From Canna indica (Eukaryota > Streptophyta > Magnoliopsida > Zingiberales > Cannaceae), in contig CP136898.1 in the NCBI GenBank assembly GCA_034359265.1, positions 41,315,501 through 41,379,500 on the forward strand: 64,000 nucleotides of DNA. Direction: 5' to 3'. Below the pieces are notes generated by a model. That model was not told the DNA's origin. It saw nothing but the letters and a program-made list of their open reading frames with translations, and ran no database searches. Positions 37,401 to 46,953 of the stretch are shown in pieces. A program made the translations under genes and the position numbers. Within the stretch, counting starts at the first letter, position 1. Each line of letters begins with the position of its first letter.

Positions 37401-38740
37401 CTCTACTGTTAGTAAATGGTCTCCTAGTGAAAATAAAGAATCAATTGAAGGTACGTAAACAAAACCCACCACTATGTTTACAGTTTCTATATATAAAATG
37501 TTTCCGGCAGGATAAGCAAGCAATTGATCCTGAGGTAAATAAAATATTCAAGCAACTGATCGAACAAAATGCGTCACTATGTTTACAACTTCTATAATAA
37601 AAGCCTTTGAGAAGGATTACTAAGCAAGAAATGGGAAAGCTTGCAGCGTGAAGCACGAGGGTGAAAAATGTCTCCACATGTTGCATCAGGTCTTAGAATT
37701 CATATCATAGAAGCTTCTAATCAGGATTCAATGGTTAATTTAACTTGCAGAAGAGTGGATTTTCTACCAAGAGATCTTTGTGGTATAAGCCACATAACGT
37801 ATACTTAATTAACTAAAACATAAAACATGAAAATTCTTCTCATCGTATAGCATGTGTCTAAGAAAAAATCTCATTGAAGAGTCAGCTAAAAGTTCAGATT
37901 TAAAAAAAAGAGTGAAACGTGTGACTGAAGGCTAACTGTAATGACTGGCATGAAAGATCACATATACAAAAAAAATTAATTTTTTCTCCTGAAAGCAATA
38001 AACTTTTTTTTAGTTGTGAAAACTGCTAAATGCACAGTGAAATGAACTTAAAAGCCACCTGCAGTTGTTCTCCATTAACAAAAAATAATCAACATCAACA
38101 CTATATCTAACATAAGAAAAATTAACCTTTTACCACCGACATTGATCATTTTCGTACCTGGACATCATAACCGATCTCTTTGAGGACGACTGCAATGCTG
38201 ACCATCTGCAGCTGCATGGCATCCGGTAAAAGATCCGGAACCACCTGCAAACCAACAAAAGGAAAAGAGAGCTACCCATCAGTCATCCATACACCTGCAG
38301 CAGCTTCAAAGCTCGCACAAAGAACCGAGAAGCACCAGGGCAAGCAGCGGCTTCCGGAGCCCGAACCGCCGCCGTGGGCTCGCAGCGAAAGCTCCATAGA
38401 CCGACGTGTTCCTCTCCTGGCTCTCCTTCTCCCACTTATCCAGTAGCTTGGTAGGCACGAACCGGATTCCATCCCCAAAATCCAAGCCCTCGATCCCGCC
38501 GAGGTCGGCGCCGGCCGTCGCCCCGCCGGGGCGTTCGGGGGCGGATCCGGGGAGGAAAGCCTGGAAGAGGGCGACAACGAGGAGGAAGGCGCCGACGGTG
38601 AAGACCCAGTGAAGGTAACCAAGCTTCTCAGAGAGGAGGAAACGGGTGATGCGGTGGACGGCAGAGGAAGGCGGAGCGGCGCGGAGGAGAGGACTCCGCT
38701 TCAGCGGAGCTACTCCGGCCGCCTCGAAGAGGGAGCCCAT
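22401..38740 (-). CDS. GT4-like glycosyltransferase, At4g01210-type, 14 coding exons, 1019 aa
   Basis: Coding exons (minus strand, transcript order): 38336-38740, 38158-38244, 37234-37343, 37029-37079, 30997-31168, 30545-30862, 30223-30426, 29659-30138, 29347-29556, 28477-28665, 26136-26299, 25126-25278, 23489-23567, 22401-22838. They sum to 3060 bases, all introns are GT-AG, and the frame stays open to TGA. I recognise the plant family of At4g01210/At5g04480 (about 1030 aa). Residues 42-63 form one hydrophobic segment, so it is probably a type II Golgi membrane protein. The Glycos_transf_1-like fold covers about 290-450 (GSFLEEQSFPNILMQAMSLG at 416-435). A coiled, Glu-rich stretch follows near 590-610, then conserved blocks GQPLCIYEPYFG, WIGFQSWRA and VNVWAYHSARRIVY, and a Lys/Arg-rich C-terminus. 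Donor and acceptor sugars are unknown. The EX7E glutamates of GT4 enzymes are both Gln here (422, 430). Intron 1's donor GTGCTT is weak, but it is the one that keeps frame. Confidence 0.93.
24342..24674 (+). mobile_element. TRIM (miniature LTR retrotransposon) in intron 12
   Basis: Two 115-116 base LTRs (24342-24456 and 24559-24674) share TTAAAGTCCCACATT, GGGCAATCC/GGGTAATCC and AGCTTTTG and end in TAACA. A primer-binding site TGGTATTAGAGTC follows the first at 24457 and a purine run GAGGGGAGTG precedes the second. AAAGT is duplicated at 24337-24341 and 24675-24679. Only about 100 bases lie between the LTRs, so it encodes nothing. It is antisense to the gene. Confidence 0.88.
25859..26023 (-). 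mobile_element. tRNA-derived SINE in intron 11
   Basis: On the minus strand the 5' part reads GGTGGCTTGGCGTAATGGTA (A box region) followed by GGTTCGAGCC (B box), the RNA polymerase III promoter of tRNA-derived SINEs; I recall similar sequences for the plant Au SINE family. A 21-bp direct repeat flanks it (25838-25858 and 26024-26044), the target duplication. It is in the same orientation as the host gene and lies 91 bases from the exon 11 donor site. Confidence 0.88.
31911..32668. repeat. Tandem duplication, 2 x ~380 bp, in intron 4
   Basis: The block starting ATAAATTTAGTGAATCC at 31911 is repeated from 32291. The copies differ by only a few bases and a 2-base deletion (CATAGAGTC versus CATAGTC), so the duplication is recent. 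The content is AT-rich and not recognisable as a gene. Confidence 0.9.
32916..33192 (+). mobile_element. Second TRIM copy in intron 4
   Basis: LTRs at 32916-33035 and 33077-33192 share TTGCTTGAGGTTG, GGTCTAGATAGC, CAATCCTCCCCCCATGAGCT and TTTTCTAACA. TGGTATCGGTGG at 33036 is the primer-binding site. The inner part is only about 41 bases, and the target duplication is no longer clear (TAGAC versus CAAAC). It is from the same family as 24342-24674. Confidence 0.82.
33355..34560 (+). mobile_element. Ty3/Gypsy LTR, primer site and gag start, degenerate
   Basis: The LTR-like region ends GTGACAACA at 33877, followed by TGGTATTAGAGC (33878-33889), a perfect-looking initiator-Met primer-binding site but for one base. 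A gag-like frame from about 34228 shows an Arg/Gly-rich run (RQGRGRSGARGRGGARQT) and then DPNFDELVNVKFEGNIPELD before stops at about 34435. Such RG-rich starts occur in Tekay/Del-type Gypsy gags. It lies in intron 4, antisense to the gene. Confidence 0.55.
34880..35120 (-). repeat. Gypsy LTR fragment, inverted
   Basis: The complement of 35035-35115 repeats 33375-33450 (shared phrases TTTTATTTGAGATG and GGCTTATTTGTAAAATT). It also has a TATA-like CTATATAAAGAC on the minus strand at about 35020. It therefore faces the LTR at 33355 with the gag piece between them. Confidence 0.55.
35215..35345. repeat. GGTCGGGT/ACCCGACC palindromic repeat
   Basis: Short inverted words GGGTCGGGTCAACCCGACCC and related ACCCGA units are packed into about 130 bases of intron 4. 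Such DNA is familiar in plant genomes, but I cannot assign it to a named element. Confidence 0.5.
36686..36873. mobile_element. Small MITE in intron 4
   Basis: Left end GGCATGTTTGGTTCATGGGA and the complement of the right end GATCCGTTTGCTTCACGGGA are imperfect inverted repeats of about 22 bases around 188 bases rich in ATCCTATCC. No target duplication is evident. A single end of the same type (GATTCGTTTGTTTCACCGGA) is at 47220. Confidence 0.6.
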
Positions 38741-38980
38741 TATACTCCACCGGAAAGCATGGAGAGGGAGAGAGAGAGAGAGACTAAAAAAGTTAATAAA
38801 AGGAGTGCTAGTGGAGAAGAGGGAGAAGGGACGAAGAAGATGGTGGTGTGGTGGTGGCGGATCGGACGGACGAGATGAGGAGGAAGGGTCGGTAGAGAGG
38901 TATGGACCGTTGATGCGCTGTTTGATGTGATGACAGCTTACTTCGTCGTCGGAAGAGAGACTATTTAATAATAATAATTG
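38741..38980 (-). promoter_or_regulatory. 5' UTR and core promoter of the glycosyltransferase gene
   Basis: On the minus strand the leader next to the ATG is a pyrimidine-rich CT microsatellite (38762-38785), common in plant 5' UTRs. A TATA-like TATTAAATAG lies at about 38963-38972, some 225 bases upstream of the ATG. The transcription start is not defined. Confidence 0.35.
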
Positions 38981-40949
38981 TACAGAGAGAAGGAAGCCAA
39001 ATTAGATATTATTACAATATTGTGAAGTTACTATGTTGCCCCTTGTCCGTTGGTCGTGCACTCGAGCCCAGCGTTGGTAGATATTTTTCACTTAGCACCC
39101 TGATTCTTTCTGTATTTTTGACATTTAGACTCCCGTAATAAATTGCTGCTTCAAGTCATTATTGTCAGCTGCCGACAAGAATCTTTAACTAACATTGGGA
39201 TACGAAAATGAAATTAATAAAAATTAGCTATGTTGTTGCAGCGGAAGAGGATACATGTGTAATTTTACTATTTTGCACTATTTAACTTTCCTAAAATACT
39301 TTTTCATTCTCCTTTGCACAAATATTATTTTCTCTTATTTATTTTCCATCTTATCAATGATAATTCGACCACCTTAAAATCAATCTTATCAAATCTCTAT
39401 AAAAATTTAATTAAAAAATCAGCATCATTTTCAATTAAACGGTACGCCGATGAGATGAATAAATTAAAATTTAGACTATTTTAAAAGTGAATTAATTGAA
39501 GTTATAGAGAATAAATTGGTATATCGACACTATTATTGGTGCTGGTATCTAATGTTTTTACTCACGTTAAACACTAGCATAGTTGCTATTAGCGTCGGGG
39601 TAAAAGAAAATTTTGATTTTTATAATTTTTATCTCCCATGATTTGGGATTATATCAATTATCATGCATAAAAAAATATTATTTAATTTTGATTTGCATTA
39701 AACATAGATTAAGTTGGAAAAAAATATTAAAATAGGATTAACGGAGAAAATTGACGCCAATTAATCAATTGCATCAATTTCATAAAAATAAACGCTAATT
39801 CGGGTACCAGTTTATAAGAGACAAGCGCCGATCAAATATGACGTCGATTTTGAAAACATCGGCGCTAGATAATGGTGTCTTACCCCAATCAAAATTGGGG
39901 TGATAAACTTTTGAAAATCAGCACTCATTTAACTATCATGTTAGGCGTCGGTTCCAACGTGTTATTTTTTTATGGTGAACCTAACTCAAGTTAACTTGAT
40001 TTGACTCAACTAACCTGACGCTAATTTGATAGAACCATAATCCCATTATTTGATTAATTAGAGAAATTTAATTTCTTGAATGAGCTCAATCCTAAGCTAA
40101 TTCTATCTAACCTAAGCTAGCTAACGCAATTGATATAACCCCTACACAAGCGAACTCCATCTAAATTCTTTTGACATGATCCAACTTGACTTATATAATA
40201 GGATCGAATCGCGAATTAATGTGATCCAAACAAATATAACATAATTAACATGATCATGACTTGATTTACTCGAACTACAACCTAACTTGGTTTGACCACC
40301 CTAATTGAACTCGGCCCTTCATTAGCATAACTTAATTTGATGGATACTTGATCTTTAACTAATTTGATTGAATCTAATTGGATCAAATCCAATTGAGCAC
40401 AATAGCTTGTATGAATTATTTGCATTATATGATGTAGGGACTACATCCTTCTCCACAATACAAAGTACTAAGTAATTAAATTTACCAAACATACAGGTGT
40501 AGAAATACATAGTGAGGTAGAAATGTAATTGCAAAAGTACACAACTTAATTGATTTCTCTATCAATCTAATATCTAAGCAATACAATTCCTTAACACCCT
40601 TGAATAAGGACTTAGACTCAGCATTGCCAAAGTGCTTTTAGGTTAAAATCACTTGACAAAAAGAAAATTGGTGTTTAGTAAAATGCATGCTAAAAATACT
40701 ATTACTTTAAAATTTGTTTCTTAAACATGTTTTTCTAAAGCAGTTTCTACCGGAACTAAAATATTATCAAACAGAGCTTTAATCTCAACAACATCTGCAA
40801 GAGCGTTCAACTATATTGTAAAAAAAAAAAATATTAAAAATTGCTCATTTTGAGTCAAATGCAACAATAATATTTTTTTAGCACAATGACATACTATGCA
40901 AAAGTCATTATAGATAGCTTCAAGTTACGAAAATAGAAGACAACTATGA
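38981..40949. other. Intergenic, no gene seen
   Basis: AT-rich, with no credible coding sequence. At 39500-39960 GACGCTAAT / GGCGTCGG-like words recur in both orientations, possibly the subterminal repeats of a decayed CACTA element; no ends were found. Confidence 0.4.
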
Positions 40950-42559
40950 ATATACTACTAGAATATACTATATCAGTCACGGGAATCACCGACGGCCACC
41001 TCGGCCATCAGAATCATTCACGGCTTTTCGACGGTCGTAGTGGTTGTGGCTGATATAACCGAATCAGCTGCGGTTCGCATACGGCCGCTTAGAGCCGTTG
41101 CTCATAGTTGATGGCGCGCATGGGGCGCAAAATAAAATAAGTTATTAGCCACGGCTTAGCGGTGGCGCGAGAGCCGTTGGTGATATGAATAAGTCATTAG
41201 CCACGGCTAGAAGCGGTCGTCGCTTATTCATTAATGGCGCGAACGCAGCACGCAAACTAAAACACCCTAAATCGGCGACATAGAGAGGGCCAGTCGTCGG
41301 TGATATTAAAATTACGAATCCACGATTTTTCGACGGCTAGCGAGCCATGGGTGAAAATACTTTTTATTTGCGTTTGCGCCCGACCCTTCCTCTTTCCCCC
41401 GCTCTCTTCTCTCTCTACCGCTGATGACTGATTCGTCACCGCTGATCGTCACCGCACCGCCTGCTACCTCACCCTCGCCGTGCCACCTGCTCCCTCGCCA
41501 TCATCGCGTCGCCGCCCCCCTCTCCCCCTCTCTTCCGCCCAGACCGTCGCCCCCTCTCCCCCTCGATCTCCCTCGCCCGCGCGCGTCGCCGCTGGCCGGC
41601 CTGCTCCCTCGCCCTCGCCGCCGATCCCTCTCCCCTCTCCGGTCCGACACTGATCGAAACCCTAGGGTTTTGGCCAGCACTGACCAATATATATTATATA
41701 TATTAATTTAATTAATTAGTGTTAATTATGATTAATTAGATTTATTTACTGTTAATTACTATTATTAGAGATTAATTAGGATTAATTTTAGATTTAATTA
41801 GTAAATTAGTGTTAATTTTTTAAATTAGATTAATTAGTTTTCAATTAGATTTAATTAATGTTAATTAGTTGTTAATTAGATTTAATTATGGTAGAATAAA
41901 TGTTAGGGTTAATTTTAGTTGGGTATAATTATAATTATGAAATCGCCCACTTTGGACTCGCGCGCTCCGGAATCGTCCATAATGGGTGGACTCGCGCGCG
42001 CCGGAATCGTCCACTTTAGACTCGCGGCCAAATCATCCACGATGGACTCGCGCCGGAATCAAGACAAATTGATATGTTTCACGTACGCATCGATGAGTCA
42101 AATATTAATTTTGCAAAACCTTAGATCCGTTCGGGGGTTGTATATTTGTGTAAACAAAGTAAATGGTCTTTTATACGACGTACAACCCTTGAATTATCCC
42201 TAATTGGATAATTTGAGAACATAATTATTTATATTGCACTTAGTTTATTTCTTTTAGTCATTATTCATTTTTAAATTTTGGCTTGTATCTCCTTTGTTCT
42301 CCGATACGCGCCCAGATGATATGCGTATTCGGAGAATTATAAGGAGATGCTACCGAAATTTAGAATGAAGTTAATGACTAAAAAAAATTTTAAGTGCAAT
42401 ATGAATAACATGAATCCCGAATGGAATAGGATCATCTCACCTAAAGATATTGCCCACTTTTTGACAGAATATGTCGGGGCGATCGAAGTTGGATGTACCG
42501 ACGAATTCATCGTGGATCTATAATGGACAAATTTCGAGTAGGCGTAACTTACTTCTTAA

Positions 42560-43006
42560 ATTTCGCCTACTCGAATGAAAAATTCCTTAGTGGTGATAAA
42601 ATCTGATGTCTGTGCCGAAAATATTCGAACATAAGATTTTTGGACCGAGAAGCTGTCACAATGCATCTGTATACAAAAGGATTCACACCAAGATATTTTA
42701 TATGGAATTATCACGGAGAGTCACATCAAGTCGGGACGTCGAGCAATCATGTTGTCCAAACTCATGGTGAATCTTCTTCTACTGGCGTTTCTTTTTTCAA
42801 TCCACATAATCCTTATAGAATAATGATTCTGGATAGTCTTGAAGGATAATTCCATTTAAATGATAATATTGAGTCAATTACTGAGACGGTAGTGCCACCA
42901 GATACTATGACAGTTGAAGTCACTGAAGAACGACCTGCGATACAGATTGAATTGCCGAATAAGGAGACTGCGGAATTTTATGAGATTGAATTGCCAAATA
43001 AGGAGG
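42560..43006 (+). pseudogene. Transposase-associated domain of the CACTA element
   Basis: The frame at 42640-42849 reads DREAVTMHLYTKGFTPRYFI then WNYHGESHQVG, matching the end of the transposase-associated domain at the N-terminus of CACTA proteins (V--HL---GF---Y--W--HGE). Upstream pieces (SGDKI, CLCRKYSNIRF) carry the expected Cys pattern but with stops and shifts. Downstream an acidic frame with IELPNKETAEFYEIELPNKE continues to the inserted LTR at 43008. Confidence 0.65.
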
Positions 43007-43007
43007 G

Positions 43008-43436
43008 TGCCGATGACACTAGAAGGGGGGTTGAATAGTGTCAGTCCCCTTTTACAATTTTCTTTGGCTCAATTTTATCTTAGTTTAATGCAATTGTTTT
43101 TTGATGGTTGATATGATCTCAATTCAATGTCAATGATAAAAGCAAGTAAATAAACAATGCAAACAATAATATTTATAGTGGTCCGGCCAACCGCCTACTC
43201 CACTACCTTGGCTCCTTACCAAGGATTTCTAAACACTACTATATAGAATTTATGTTTCCCTTTGAATACACTTGAGGACACCCTTCTCCCTCACTTGGAG
43301 AACACCTCAATCCTATTCACCTAGGCAAAATACAATTCTATAAAGTTTACCCTAAGCGTTTCCTAGCACACCTAGCAAGCGTTTCCTAGCACACCTACCA
43401 TATTAAATACACCTATACCTTGAGTCTTTAAGAATA
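43008..43436 (-). repeat. Copia LTR fragment, divergent subfamily, antisense
   Basis: It begins TGCCGATGACACTAGAAGGG, comparable with the complement of the family LTR end, and shares GCAAACAA...TTTATAGTGG and GCCTACTCCACTACC with the LTR beginning at 43585. It is broken at about 43436, where it joins gag sequence. Confidence 0.65.
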
Positions 43437-43584
43437 TATACATTCTTCCTTTCCAAAGACCAAAGTTTGACTCATCAAACCTAGGTGGTACGGACGCTAC
43501 ACACTCTAGTGCCATTATCCGGATCGTAGCAAAGTGTAGAAGAGATGGTGAAATCTCAAGCTACGGACCTGCTCTGATACCAAT
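43437..43584 (-). pseudogene. Start of gag and primer-binding site of element D
   Basis: ATG at 43515 opens a frame like the gag start in element B (MALE..., PPRFDESNFGLWKGRM...) that is cut at 43437. The minus-strand TGGTATCAGAGC (43572-43583) is a perfect initiator-Met primer-binding site, two to three bases from the LTR. Confidence 0.8.
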
Positions 43585-45032
43585 TATTGGGTGAAATGGT
43601 CACACTAGAGGGGGGGTGAATAGTGCATTTACTCATCTTTTTGCCTAAATCCGGTTTTAATCATTTCTTTGGTTACTTAGGCAAATTACAAGATGAGTAG
43701 CAAGCGGAAGCAAAGTAAATGCGATAATGAAATAAACACAAGTAGAATCAATGCAAACACAATTATTTATAGTGGTTCGGCCCCAATGCCTACTCCACTA
43801 CCTAAGCACCCCATTTAGGATTTCTAAACTAAATTTTACTAGATTAATCTTGTTTCCCTTACAACGAGGACTTTGATCCGAAGAGTCTCGCTCTCAACCT
43901 AAGGCACTTCCACACCCGGAAGTCTCCGCCTTCTTATCGAGAGCACTCTTCCACCTTAACCTAAGGGACAACTCAACTAATCCTAATAAACTAAGTTTAC
44001 ACCGATGGAATTAAGCCTCAAACACAAAGGCAACCACCCAATTTCAAGACATAACAACCTAGGTCTTCACAAGCTCAAATCCAATGAAAATAAGTTCAAA
44101 TAATAATTAAATTACAATGAAAATAGCTTAAAGAATAAACCAAGACCAAATGCTCTTTTCCAAGCCTTCAAAGCCTTCAACTCGCCAAGACGTTAAGCTT
44201 GAATCGAAGCCCGAGTTGAGCGAAGATGAGCGCTTTGAGAAGTCGTTGATCGGAGAAGCGAGCGCAAGTCAATCAAGCTCTAGAAGGCACAAATCTCTCT
44301 TTTGAATGCTTATATTAGTTGTTGAGAGAGTTTAAAGAAGTTAGGTGAGGGGTATTTATAACCCCTCAACCGAACAGTTCCTCAACGGGCATTTTTTCGC
44401 CCGTTGGACGCCGTTCGGTCGCTTGTCGGTCGATCGTCGGTCGATCAACCGATCGACTGCCCAGCGACCGCTAGCAATTCTTGCTTCTGTCGCTCTGTTC
44501 GATCGACCGGAGGGTCGACCGACTGAATCACAATTCTGCTCCTCTACTATTCGGTCGACCGAAGCAGGCACTGCTAGTTTTTGGCATCGGTTGATCGATC
44601 GACCTATCGACCGAAGTAACCACTGTTGATTTTTAACCATCTTTGGTCGACTGAATTGGCTACTGCCAATTTTTAACATCATTCGGTCGACCGACCGATT
44701 GACCGAACCTAGGTTGAACTTGATTTTTTCAGCCTTCTTCTTGCGCGCTTTATTTTCGGGTTCTGGCTTTCAACGTACGTTAACTTGGAGAGGTTTCCAT
44801 GTGTTCTTTAGACTCGACCAAGATGTCTTTGGTGCACACGTCGATCTGTGGACGAACCCGAACACGACGATCAATGTCCTTCTGATTTTCTAATTTCTTC
44901 AATATTTCTGATCGAGGACATCAAGAGCTAATCGATATGGAACCTGAAAATATTTCTCAATGAAACATTAGTTTCATGTTTGTTACTATCAAAATCGAGA
45001 TTAGGACCAAGGTAGAAAAACTTTGACCAATA
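43585..45032 (-). repeat. 5' LTR of element D, antisense, inside the CACTA element
   Basis: 1448 bases, from TATTGGGTGAAATGGTCACA (complement of the LTR end) to TTTGACCAATA (complement of a mutated LTR start). It holds the palindrome zone at 44410-44710 and a hairpin TATA box at 44346-44368. With the primer site and gag start on its left it is a 5' LTR; the rest of the element is lost. Confidence 0.85.
44346..44368 (-). promoter_or_regulatory. LTR TATA box in a perfect hairpin
   Basis: Arms TGAGGGGT and ACCCCTCA around ATTTATA on the plus strand (TATAAAT on the coding strand). Compared with 623-642 each arm has one extra G or C, matched on the other side. Confidence 0.55.
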
Positions 45033-45059
45033 ATTTCAAAATATCATATTATGAATTTT

Positions 45060-46335
45060 TATATTTTGCGCAGATTTGAGCAGGAGGACGTCCCTTGCAC
45101 GATAGCGGGGACGATCCAGAAGTTTATGTGCGGGGCATGGCCTACATGGTCTCACGTGCCCCGTGAGCATATGGATTTATTGTGGCGAGAGTTCACAGTT
45201 ATTATATTTATTAAATTAATGTTAATGTTAAATATTCATCGATAATAATAATAAAAAATTGCATGCTCATTATACATGGCCGGAGGACCAGACCACTTTT
45301 GTTGAGGCTGCATGGGAGCGTGTTGCCCGCGCTCGCTATAACGAGCTGCTTCAGCAGGCCCGTCAAACCGTGATGAGATGACTGGGGGCCACACAGATAG
45401 GGCAGACTCGGGGACACGCTCCCGAGTGGATTCCTGGCCCTGTGTGGGACCAACTTGTTGAGCGGTGGGACACACCTGAGTGGCAGGAGATCTCTCGGAC
45501 TGCGTTGAGAAACCGCATGTCCGGGGGGGGGAGGGGGACAACACGGGCGCGCGCCACACTGGTGGTTCCATCTCTTTTGCGGTTCATGAGCATCGTATGG
45601 TATGTATAATTTATTTATTTTAATTAAATTATATATTGTGTATAATGATATTAATGTATTTATTTTCTAATGTAAGACGCGAGTGGCGGAGGATGGCACC
45701 GTCCGACGCCCGTCGATGATGGAAGTGTTTGAGCACACCCACCGTCGTCGACGAGGAGCGAGGGACTACGTTGATAGCAGAGCCTCATATATAATGGTAA
45801 GTATTTATATATGTCTATTTGATTTACACAATTTTTATTTATAATTTATATATATTTAAAATATAAACATGTGTAGGAAACTTACACGAGAACTGTGATC
45901 GAGCGTGGAGGCACATCGGAGGAGCTCGACGCAGGAGCTTGGGTGGAGCCCGTAGGTGACTGGGAGCATGGCCGTGTTTATGACTTTGCAGATAGTGGTC
46001 ATGCACGCGCCGTGCTCGGGCCACTTGGGGCACCAACTTCTCCGGCTGCGGGTGAGCGGCCCTCGACATCCCAAGCGCGGGACGAGAGCCGAATAACGAC
46101 CATGGAGTCGGAGCTCACCCAACAGAGACAGGTGATGGAGGAGCAGAGACTAGCGATGGAGGAGCAGAGACGGACGAATGACGAGTTGAGATAGACGATC
46201 TAGAACATGCAGACACTCCTCACTCGGATTGTGTCTCACTCTGGCCTTCTACCGATGATGTCGCAGCCGTCGTCCCCCTCTACCCAGTCGACTCCCCCGA
46301 CCCAGTCGCTGTCGCCTCCACCGCAGTCGTGATAT
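45060..46335 (+). pseudogene. Transposase_24 (PTTA/En-Spm) gene of the CACTA element, broken
   Basis: Exon 1 starts after an acceptor at about 45070 with WPTWSHVPREHMDLLWREFT. The next (45265-45600) has TWPEDQTTFVEAAWERVARA, a stop at about 45380, then PVWDQLVERWDTPEWQEIS and ALRNRM. A run of nine G at 45521-45529 shifts the frame, after which the hallmark HTGGSISFAVHEHRM follows. Later exons give RRPSMMEVFEHTHRR (about 45700) and ERGGTSEELDAGAW (about 45900), then a Gln/Glu-rich coiled coil (MESELTQQRQVMEEQRLAME) and a Ser/Pro-rich tail. This domain accompanies tnp2 in plant CACTA elements. The stop and the frameshift make it a pseudogene. Confidence 0.75.
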
Positions 46336-46953
46336 TTTGATTTATTGTATTTTGTTTATATTTTGATATTTAGTTGTATATATATGATATTTTGATAATT
46401 GTTTGCCTCCGAGTTGAGTCTTAGATTGATGATATTTATGTAAAACTTGTATGTTTGGTTTTAAATGCATGTGTATGATATTTTTTGATTATAATATATG
46501 ATTGAAAATAGATTGTAGTCCATATATTACTGTATACATGAATTTACAAAATTTTCAATTTTTTCAGTTATAGGATACACCTTTAGCGACGGCTTACCCA
46601 CGGTTCACCATCACTAAGCCGTGGCTAAAAGCCTATCGTAAATGACTGATGGCCTGGGCAGCACCAAATATCACGATTGCTAATAGTATCACCGACGGGC
46701 CTGGGCCGTGGCTGATGTGTTGGTATCAGTGACAGGCACCTAGAGCCGTCACTGATGTTTTTAAATCAGCAATAGCGCACACGACTGTCGCTGATGATTA
46801 CTTGTGACGGTGTAGCACATCCGTCACAACTTATCTGAGACGCGCGCATCAGTGACAACGTTTTGCCACGCCCTTTGCCGTCCGTGAAAGTTATCACCGA
46901 CGGTTCATCCACGGATTCAGCCGTCGGTGATGACGATAATTCTAGTAGTGATA

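Larger units (their letters stand above)
40953..46950 (+). mobile_element. CACTA element with broken plant transposase genes
   Basis: The ends are TACTACTAGAAT at 40953 (first base mutated) and, complemented, CACTACTAGAAT at 46950, flanked by ATA on both sides (40950-40952, 46951-46953). Subterminal regions carry many TCACCGACGG and GCCGTGGCTGA words in both orientations (40975-41340 and 46570-46945), the usual transposase-binding arrays of CACTA elements. Inside are a GC-rich leader (41340-41690), a transposase-associated domain (42580-42850) and a Transposase_24 domain (45060-46335). No tnp2 catalytic domain was found. A Copia LTR complex (43008-45032) is inserted in the middle. Confidence 0.88.

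Noticed and set aside
37441..37686. 81-codon minus-strand frame in intron 2 as an extra exon
   Set aside because: It does not match the family and would break the continuous frame from exon 2 to exon 3, which fit each other with GT-AG sites.
41424..41711. Proline-rich open frame of 95 codons
   Set aside because: It is a GC-rich leader of the CACTA element with low-complexity CT runs; no domain or relative is recognised.
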